DNA of 21,762 nucleotides from Clostridiales bacterium UBA1248 (GTDB lineage Bacteria > Bacillota > Clostridia > Oscillospirales > CAG-272): assembly GCA_002308615.1 (NCBI GenBank), contig DBWC01000070.1, positions 1 through 21,762 of the forward strand, in the 5' to 3' direction. Below the pieces are notes generated by a model. It did no database searches. It had not been told where the DNA came from and worked only from the letters and a program-made list of their open reading frames with translations. Position numbers and translations under genes: made by a program. Below, one piece after another: positions 16,581 to 21,762 of this stretch (positions are counted from its first letter, which is position 1; every line of letters begins with the position of its first letter).

Positions 16581-17702
16581 TTAACCCTCCATTTTTCTGC
16601 ATTCCTTCAGCAGATAGATAACGTCAAGATGCTGAGGACACGCGTCCTCGCACTGACCGCATTCGATACAGTCGGATGCCTTGCCCTTGCCAACGGTCAC
16701 GTTTCTGTACGCGCCTCTGCCGCCGTCCCAGCCGGGTTTTTTCTTTTCGTCGTTATAAACGGCGAATATCTCCGGTATGGCTATATTCATCGGACAGCCG
16801 TCGGTACAGTAATGACATCTCGTGCATTTTATCGAGTTGTCCTTTGCAAGCTCCGCCTGCACGGCCTTTATTACGTTTTGTTCTTTTTCGTCAAGGGGCT
16901 TAAAGCGTCTCATGTATGAAATATTGTCGTCCATCTGCGCGATGTTCGACATTCCGGACAAAACCGTGAGTATCCCGTCAAACGACGCGGCGTAGCGTAT
17001 CGCCCACGAAGCGGGGGAGGCGTCCTTATCCGCGGCTTTGAAAATATCCTTTACGCTCTGCTGCGGATCTGCAAGCGCGCCGCCCTTGACCGGCTCCATT
17101 ACGACTATCGGTTTTCCGTGCTTTCTTGCGATCTCATAACACTGCCGCGACGCCACGCCGGGATTTTCCCAGTCCGCGTAGTTTATCTGCAGCTGTATGA
17201 AGTCAACGTCGGAATGCTCGTAAAGAAGCTCGTCGAGCAGAGCCGGATCGGCGTGGAAAGAGAAGCCGTAATACTTTATAAGTCCTTTTTCTTTCTGCTC
17301 CTTTACGAAATCCCAGAGGTGATACTCCTCGTATTTTTTGTAATTGTTGCGCTGCAGCGCGTGGAGCAGGTAATAGTCGAAATATCCGGCGCCCGTGCGC
17401 TCAAGACTTGTATAAAACTGCTGTTTTGCGCTCTGCTCGTCCTTGCTTACGCCCGCGTTCAGCTTCGTGGCTATCGTGAATTTGTCTCTTTTATAGCGTT
17501 TGACCAGAGCCTCGTTTGCCGCAAGCTCGGAATCTCCGCCGTCGTACACGTACGCGGTGTCGAAATACGTTCCGCCGGCTTCGATGAATTTGTCCACCAT
17601 AACGCAGGTTTGCGGGATATCTATCTTCCCGTCCTGTGTTTTCGGCAGACGCATAAGCCCGAAACCGAGTTTAAATACCTCTTTTCCGAAATAATCAGAC
17701 AT
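16581..17702 (-). CDS. Aldo/keto reductase with C-terminal 2x[4Fe-4S] ferredoxin domain
   Basis: The protein is 373 residues from the preferred start. The N-terminal AKR barrel has the catalytic tetrad D48, Y53, K80 and H114 (in YFDTAYVYDGG, IATKL and YYLLHAL). The C-terminal region has two complete cluster motifs: CTRCHYCTDGCP (C293, C296, C299, C303) and CIECGQCEDACP (C345, C348, C351, C355). Such reductases are widespread in anaerobes and are thought to couple carbonyl reduction to ferredoxin-type electron transfer; the substrate is unknown. Two tandem ATGs exist. The second (17702) is preferred because AGGAGG (17708-17713) lies 5 nt away, versus 2 nt for the ATG at 17705. It is the first gene of the four-gene operon and has its own promoter with a palindrome over the -10. 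Confidence 0.9.
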   Translation of the reverse strand: MSDYFGKEVFKLGFGLMRLPKTQDGKIDIPQTCVMVDKFIEAGGTYFDTAYVYDGGDSELAANEALVKRYKRDKFTIATKLNAGVSKDEQSAKQQFYTSLERTGAGYFDYYLLHALQRNNYKKYEEYHLWDFVKEQKEKGLIKYYGFSFHADPALLDELLYEHSDVDFIQLQINYADWENPGVASRQCYEIARKHGKPIVVMEPVKGGALADPQQSVKDIFKAADKDASPASWAIRYAASFDGILTVLSGMSNIAQMDDNISYMRRFKPLDEKEQNVIKAVQAELAKDNSIKCTRCHYCTDGCPMNIAIPEIFAVYNDEKKKPGWDGGRGAYRNVTVGKGKASDCIECGQCEDACPQHLDVIYLLKECRKMEG

Positions 17703-17707
17703 CATTT

Positions 17708-17713
17708 CCTCCT
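17708..17713 (-). promoter_or_regulatory. Ribosome binding site that decides the aldo/keto reductase start
   Basis: AGGAGG on the minus strand is followed by AA and two consecutive ATG codons (17705 and 17702). A 5-nt spacing favours the second, removing one Met from the longest reading. Confidence 0.6.
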
Positions 17714-17747
17714 GTAATATAATAAAAGCGGGACAATACGGGTGATT

Positions 17748-17768
17748 TTGTCGGTATTATACCGTCAA
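17748..17768. promoter_or_regulatory. 21-bp near-perfect palindrome over the operon promoter (candidate operator)
   Basis: The half-sites TTGnCGGTAT and ATACCGnCAA meet around a single central base, giving 21 bp in which only one base pair breaks symmetry. The inner 13 bp (17752-17764) are perfect. The palindrome contains the -10 TATAAT (17756-17761, minus), so a bound dimer would occlude RNA polymerase. No T-run follows, so it is unlikely to be a terminator for the upstream CotH gene. Confidence 0.55.
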
Positions 17769-17783
17769 AACGGCTTGATCAAA
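17756..17783 (-). promoter_or_regulatory. Promoter of the reductase/S-component/DUF1893/phosphatase operon
   Basis: On the minus strand a perfect TATAAT (17756-17761) has TTTGAT (17778-17783) at 16-bp spacing as a moderate -35. Transcription would start near 17749, giving a leader of about 45 nt. No intrinsic terminator is visible between the CotH gene stop (17798) and this promoter, so some read-through from upstream is possible. Confidence 0.6.
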
Positions 17784-17797
17784 TCGATATCATTCGT

Positions 17798-20700
17798 TTA
17801 TCCGGGCTTTACGGCAGACATTGATACGTAGTCCGATACGGTGCCGTCGCCCGCCTGCCCCTCGGCGTTGCTTCCGTTTATTATTACGGATCCGTCAGAG
17901 TCAAGATAAGCGATGAACGCGTATCCCGCGGCGACGTCCTTAACGCCTTTTTCGACGATCAGAGAGGCGGATCCTTCGACAGCCGGCTCGCCTAAGCAGT
18001 TGCCCGTGTTTATGCCGTAGCCGTAAAGCGCGCCGGAATCCGTCATGATAACGACGTCTCCGTGATGTATCGCCGCTTTTGTCACGCCGGATACCCTGAT
18101 CTGCTGAGCGCCGCTGCTTCCTGCGCCCTGCGAAAATCCGATAAGGGAACGCCAGCCGGCGTAATACAGTTTGCCGCTTTCCGTTACCAGAAGAAGCTCG
18201 TGCTCGCCGCTCGTTATATAGCTTACGCCGGATAAGAGCTTATACGGTGCGGTTATGTTTTCTTCAGACGATCTGAATTTGTTCCAGCGTCCGTCTCCTA
18301 AAACGTAGCAGTCGCCGTTGGTATCTACGTAAGCGGAATTCCTGCGTCCGGCGGAGATCATCACGGCGCCGTCCGCTATCTTTATAAACGACGTTACCGA
18401 GCCGCCCTCGTTTTCCTTGCCGAGCTGACCGTAGCTGTTGTTTCCGATGCCCCATACGGAGCCGTCTTTGTCAAGAACGAGGAAATGGTCGAAGCCGACG
18501 CTTATCTCAACGGGTATCCCGTCGTATTCCAGAAGCGTCCACGACGAGCCGGTATTGACGCCCGGTATCACGGAGCCGCCCGTGACGTATATGTCTCCGT
18601 CTTTCGTAAGCACCGCCGCGGCTATGTTGTCGTTACGGTTTTCGTAGTCGTTGCTGTGGCATATCTCTATCTGCACGGCGTTTTCAAAAACGAGTCTGGG
18701 CTTTGTCACGGTCGCCTCGGACTGTCCGGCACCGAGCACGTTGTTCGTATTGCTGCCCCAGGCGTACAGCTTTCCGTCGGGCGACAGATAAAACATCTCG
18801 CAGCCGCCCGCAACGATCCCTGACCTCACAGTAAGGTCGGCGGGCTTATACAGCTTTTTCGTTTCAAAACTTATTTCTCCGGAGACAGTTGTTGAGATCT
18901 CAGCCGTGTTTCCCTCAAACCGCGTCATTTTGCCGTCGATGTCCTTGAAAATTATGGCGAGAAGCTCAAATCCTTCCTTTGCCTCCGCGGTTATTTTTAC
19001 CGTCAGGCTTTTATCGAAGTTCCGCGACCACGAGTTTTGTATCTCTTCGCCGTCCGCCGTTACTTTAAGGCGCGTTTCGGAGAAGCTGACGGACAGATAG
19101 TTTCCGCTTATGCTCATAAGATATTCTTCGGATACGCCGAAATAAGAGCAGAGATAGCTTAATACGTAGGGATAGCGTCTCTGTACGAAACGGTGCATAT
19201 CGTTTATCGCCGTGTTGTACGTCTCCGTGCTCGCGCCCCAGCGCAGCGTCTGAAGATATTCTATAGGATCTCTTTCCGAAACTATCTCGTCAAGCGCCTC
19301 GTCCATCAAAGACGGCACGTATATCTCGTTTATGACCTGGTAGAACCGGGAAATAAAGCGCAGTCTGAAAGAGTTGTTTTCCAGAAGATAATGCATTATA
19401 CTGCTCGCTACCGAGCCGGTGGAGTCCACCCAGCCGAAGCAGTTGGAATTTTCCGTCGTGTTGTTTGCGTCCTTGTAGAACGAGATGCCCATGTCCATGT
19501 CGAGCAGTACGAAATGCCATTTGTTGTCCGCGCCGGACGGATCGTCGGATGCGCGGTTGCGCCAGACCTTTATATTGTTTCCGGGAAAATCGAGCGCGCT
19601 GAAATAAATACGTGAGATAAACAGATCCATAAGCGAATCAAGATCCAGCTTGCTCTTTACGTATTCGAAATTCTCCTCGTTATCAAGCCTGTTGTGCCTT
19701 ATAAAATCGACAAGATCGTTGAAATCGTCCGCGTCGTTTTCAAGCCCCGACGTGACGATGAACGGCGCGTTCTGATTGGTGTGTACCTGCGAGTAGTCGC
19801 TTTCAATAAGCGCCACGTTGTCCTTGTCTATGCCGTAATGCGACTGCACGTAATCACCGCTGTAACGCTCGCGAGCGTTATATATTCCCCAGAAATCTCC
19901 GTTTATGAATACGAGGACGGGAGCGTACGCCATCGTATCGACGTACATATCGTCGCTGACGCGCTGCATATACGCGTCGCGGATGTATGAGTTACCGCAG
20001 TCGTTGCCGGAGTTGCGCAGTAAGAGGCGCGAAAAGTCGGTTATACGCTGTCCCTTTGAATTCACGGCGTATCCGTCAAAAAGATCATAATTCAGTTTTG
20101 AGTCCGCGCCGCCTTCGGTGTTTTCGGAGCCTTTATAGAACACCTTCATCGAGCGCATTCCGGTGCCGGAGGAGCCGTGACCGCTTATCGCGAGCTCCAC
20201 GTTCGAATAACCGCGGCGCACGCCGTACTCGTCAAATACCTCCATAAACGCCTTGCCGCGCGTGTTCGGCTCGTTTGATGACGCGTTGAAGTTGTGATAA
20301 AAGCCGGGATCTCCGAACATCTGCTCCTGTTCTATCGAAACGGACATGACCGTGACGCCGTATTTTTCCATTTCCGAGCTTACAAAGTATGAGTTCGTGT
20401 AAATTCCGGTGTAATCGGTGCCGTTGTACGCGCACGCTTTTATAACGCGCGCGCCGATCATCATAGGCGTCGGGGATGCGATATGTCCGACGTAATCAAG
20501 CCCTGCGGTATACGTTTTGCCGAATTTCTTTTCGGTCGTATCGGCTATCGTTATCACGCCTTTATATTCTTTTCTTGTTTCGGACGTCGTGGGGTCCGAT
20601 CCGTCCAGGGTGTAATACACGGTGCCGTATCCCTCGGGAGCCGTAAGCTCCAGCTTTACGGATTCCGTATAAAATCCGGCGGGGGCGGAGAACTTCACTT

Positions 20701-21562
20701 CTTTAAGCTTAGACGCGATAACGGACGCGCGTTTTCCGTCCGACGTCACGGGGACTATCTGATTCAGCTTTTCGGTCGTCGATTTGTTCAGGTTCTGCAG
20801 ATAATATCCGCTGTCACGGTTCAGAGCGGTCCTGACCGCCATTTTGTTTTTTGAATAACCGGAAACGTATCCGGTATCGAATTTATATTCGTCTGAGGCG
20901 ACGAAATATGAGATCATGCCGGGCTGTGTCTCCGGCGCCTCCTTGGCGTTCGGTTTTGATCCGGAGGGCGCGATCAGAAGCTTTATATCCTTGTTGTTTA
21001 TCGCGGCGTCCCATTCTGCGTCAAAATCTTCTACGCGTATGATCTCGTTCTTTGTGTCGTAGGTTGATGTCTTTTTTGAAGACGAAGCCCCGCGTATGAG
21101 AAAGCTTTTGCCGCTTTCAAGCGTGAAATCGGGCAGATCGAACGAAACGTATTCGGATTTGTTCCCGGTCATGTAATAAAGCGAAAGCCCGCCGAGTTTA
21201 ACGGGCGACTCCCCGGCGTTTGACAACTCTACAAAGCTGTGCTCGCACGCGGCGTTATTACTGCCGCCGTTGCCGTATACCTTCGATATCACAAGATCTT
21301 TGTATTCGGAAATATCGATAACGGGCGTCTGCTCCGGCTCCGTCTCCGCGTCTGTCTCCGCGTCTGTCTCCGCGCCTGTCACGGCGCCGGTCTGCGTTCC
21401 CGGAACCGCGGTCGTCTCATCCGTCGTAACGGCGTTGTTCCGCGCCTCACAGCCGTATCCGGATATCATAACGGCGCACAAAAGCAGCGCGCAAAGCGCT
21501 GTGGCGGCGTTATGATTTTTTTTAGTTAAGATCACTTTTTTCATATATGCGTTTACTTTCAT
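17798..21562 (-). CDS. Surface lipoprotein: lamin-tail + chitobiase-C-like + CotH kinase + seven-blade RCC1 propeller
   Basis: This 1254-residue protein has an N-terminal signal with a possible lipoprotein Cys38 (SGYGC, atypical). A Thr/Glu/Ala-rich linker (about 45-78) contains a repeated ETDA unit. A lamin-tail-like domain (about 85-220: ISKVYGNGGSNNA, HSFVELSNAG) follows. A chitobiase/CHB_HEX-like domain (about 288-395) has VYYTLDGSDPTTSE. The CotH domain (about 398-830) has GIYNARERYSGDY near 560 and the metal-binding WHFVLLDMDMG near 685-695. A linker domain precedes a C-terminal RCC1-type propeller (about 906-1254) with seven DG-turns at roughly 929, 989, 1033, 1082, 1129, 1176 and 1223. 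CotH proteins are atypical secreted kinases; the target is unknown. The start has no good ribosome site; Met7 is an alternative. It has its own promoter. Confidence 0.85.
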   Translation of the reverse strand: MKVNAYMKKVILTKKNHNAATALCALLLCAVMISGYGCEARNNAVTTDETTAVPGTQTGAVTGAETDAETDAETEPEQTPVIDISEYKDLVISKVYGNGGSNNAACEHSFVELSNAGESPVKLGGLSLYYMTGNKSEYVSFDLPDFTLESGKSFLIRGASSSKKTSTYDTKNEIIRVEDFDAEWDAAINNKDIKLLIAPSGSKPNAKEAPETQPGMISYFVASDEYKFDTGYVSGYSKNKMAVRTALNRDSGYYLQNLNKSTTEKLNQIVPVTSDGKRASVIASKLKEVKFSAPAGFYTESVKLELTAPEGYGTVYYTLDGSDPTTSETRKEYKGVITIADTTEKKFGKTYTAGLDYVGHIASPTPMMIGARVIKACAYNGTDYTGIYTNSYFVSSEMEKYGVTVMSVSIEQEQMFGDPGFYHNFNASSNEPNTRGKAFMEVFDEYGVRRGYSNVELAISGHGSSGTGMRSMKVFYKGSENTEGGADSKLNYDLFDGYAVNSKGQRITDFSRLLLRNSGNDCGNSYIRDAYMQRVSDDMYVDTMAYAPVLVFINGDFWGIYNARERYSGDYVQSHYGIDKDNVALIESDYSQVHTNQNAPFIVTSGLENDADDFNDLVDFIRHNRLDNEENFEYVKSKLDLDSLMDLFISRIYFSALDFPGNNIKVWRNRASDDPSGADNKWHFVLLDMDMGISFYKDANNTTENSNCFGWVDSTGSVASSIMHYLLENNSFRLRFISRFYQVINEIYVPSLMDEALDEIVSERDPIEYLQTLRWGASTETYNTAINDMHRFVQRRYPYVLSYLCSYFGVSEEYLMSISGNYLSVSFSETRLKVTADGEEIQNSWSRNFDKSLTVKITAEAKEGFELLAIIFKDIDGKMTRFEGNTAEISTTVSGEISFETKKLYKPADLTVRSGIVAGGCEMFYLSPDGKLYAWGSNTNNVLGAGQSEATVTKPRLVFENAVQIEICHSNDYENRNDNIAAAVLTKDGDIYVTGGSVIPGVNTGSSWTLLEYDGIPVEISVGFDHFLVLDKDGSVWGIGNNSYGQLGKENEGGSVTSFIKIADGAVMISAGRRNSAYVDTNGDCYVLGDGRWNKFRSSEENITAPYKLLSGVSYITSGEHELLLVTESGKLYYAGWRSLIGFSQGAGSSGAQQIRVSGVTKAAIHHGDVVIMTDSGALYGYGINTGNCLGEPAVEGSASLIVEKGVKDVAAGYAFIAYLDSDGSVIINGSNAEGQAGDGTVSDYVSMSAVKPG
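21342..21377. repeat. 12-bp tandem repeat in the lipoprotein linker
   Basis: Three head-to-tail copies of GTCTCCGCGTCT (21342-21353, 21354-21365, 21366-21377) are present, the third with one change. In the minus-strand gene they encode repeated E-T-D-A units of the linker between the lipid anchor and the first folded domain. The unit is a multiple of three, so copy-number change would alter tether length without a frameshift. Confidence 0.8.
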
Positions 21563-21591
21563 CCCGTTTTATAAAAGATTATACCATAATC

Positions 21592-21620
21592 AATATATCA
21601 CAAAAAAAATGTTAAGTCAA
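21592..21620 (-). promoter_or_regulatory. Promoter of the CotH/RCC1 lipoprotein gene
   Basis: On the minus strand TTGACT (21615-21620), a 17-bp spacer and TATATT (21592-21597) preceded by TGA form an extended -10 promoter. The predicted start is near 21585, about 23 nt before the ATG at 21562. The sequence TTAaGTC-aata-GACTAA (21612-21628) forms a small imperfect palindrome over the -35 and could be a binding site. Confidence 0.8.
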
Positions 21621-21677
21621 TAGACTAATTATTAAAAAAACAACGGCGCGATCTTTCAAAAAAATCCGACAGAGCTC

Positions 21678-21706
21678 TTGATTACCGGTCAAAAATATGA
21701 TATAAT
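21678..21706 (+). promoter_or_regulatory. Promoter reading off the right edge
   Basis: TTGATT (21678-21683), 17 bp, and a perfect TATAAT (21701-21706) preceded by TGA form an extended -10 promoter on the plus strand, divergent from the CotH gene. Transcription would start near 21713. The last ~50 nt contain no ATG-led coding start and end in a possible stem, TTCGG (21734-21738) with CCGAA (21758-21762), cut by the window edge. Confidence 0.75.
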
Positions 21707-21762
21707 CGGAATATAAAGCTTACGGCGGTAATTTTCGGTTAGGGTAACGAGAATTATCCGAA

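Noticed and set aside
17748..17768. Intrinsic terminator of the CotH gene
   Set aside because: The hairpin is A/T-rich at its centre and no T-run follows on the minus strand; its overlap with TATAAT fits an operator better.
18485..18823. Plus-strand reading frame opposite the RCC1 propeller
   Set aside because: It lies opposite strongly conserved RCC1 repeats and shows no family resemblance or start signals of its own.

Overview
The window looks like chromosomal DNA from an anaerobic Bacillota, most likely a gut- or rumen-type member of Clostridia (Oscillospirales-like). The reasons are GGAGG-type ribosome sites, sigma-A promoters that mostly carry an extended TGn -10, a YitT/DUF2179 protein, a 2x[4Fe-4S] aldo/keto reductase, an ECF S component and CotH/RCC1 lipoproteins. 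I cannot fix genus or species from sequence alone. No tRNA, rRNA, CRISPR array, transposase or phage gene was seen.

Layout. 1-239: a run of short GC-rich stem-loops, then the promoter of an XRE-family regulator (240-1304, +). That gene converges on a very large minus-strand membrane enzyme (1330-8127) resembling cyclic beta-1,2-glucan synthase (GT84-like, GH189-like and GH94 parts). It is divergent from a YitT-family membrane protein (8273-9139, +), and the 145-bp gap between them holds a striking long inverted repeat. YitT converges on a GH32/GH43-like five-bladed-propeller glycosidase (about 9170-10333, -), which is divergent from a GH38 alpha-mannosidase (10495-13602, +). Both glycosidases have near-consensus promoters placed back to back.

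From 13670 to 17702 there is a tight four-gene minus-strand operon, in transcription order: aldo/keto reductase with two Fe-S clusters, ECF-type S component, DUF1893 protein, secreted tyrosine-phosphatase-like lipoprotein. The junctions are 1 nt, an 8-nt overlap and 2 nt. Upstream on the same strand is a 1254-residue lipoprotein combining a lamin-tail domain, a chitobiase-C-like domain, a CotH kinase domain and a complete seven-blade RCC1 propeller (17798-21562). A plus-strand promoter leaves the window at the right edge.

How the genes may work together: one theme is carbohydrate metabolism (glucan synthase-like enzyme and two cytosolic glycosidases). The other is a cell-surface set in which a CotH-type kinase lipoprotein lies next to an operon ending in a surface phosphatase lipoprotein. 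This could be an extracytoplasmic phosphorylation/dephosphorylation pair, but that is inference from predicted location and proximity. All three convergent gene pairs are separated by hairpins that read as bidirectional terminators.
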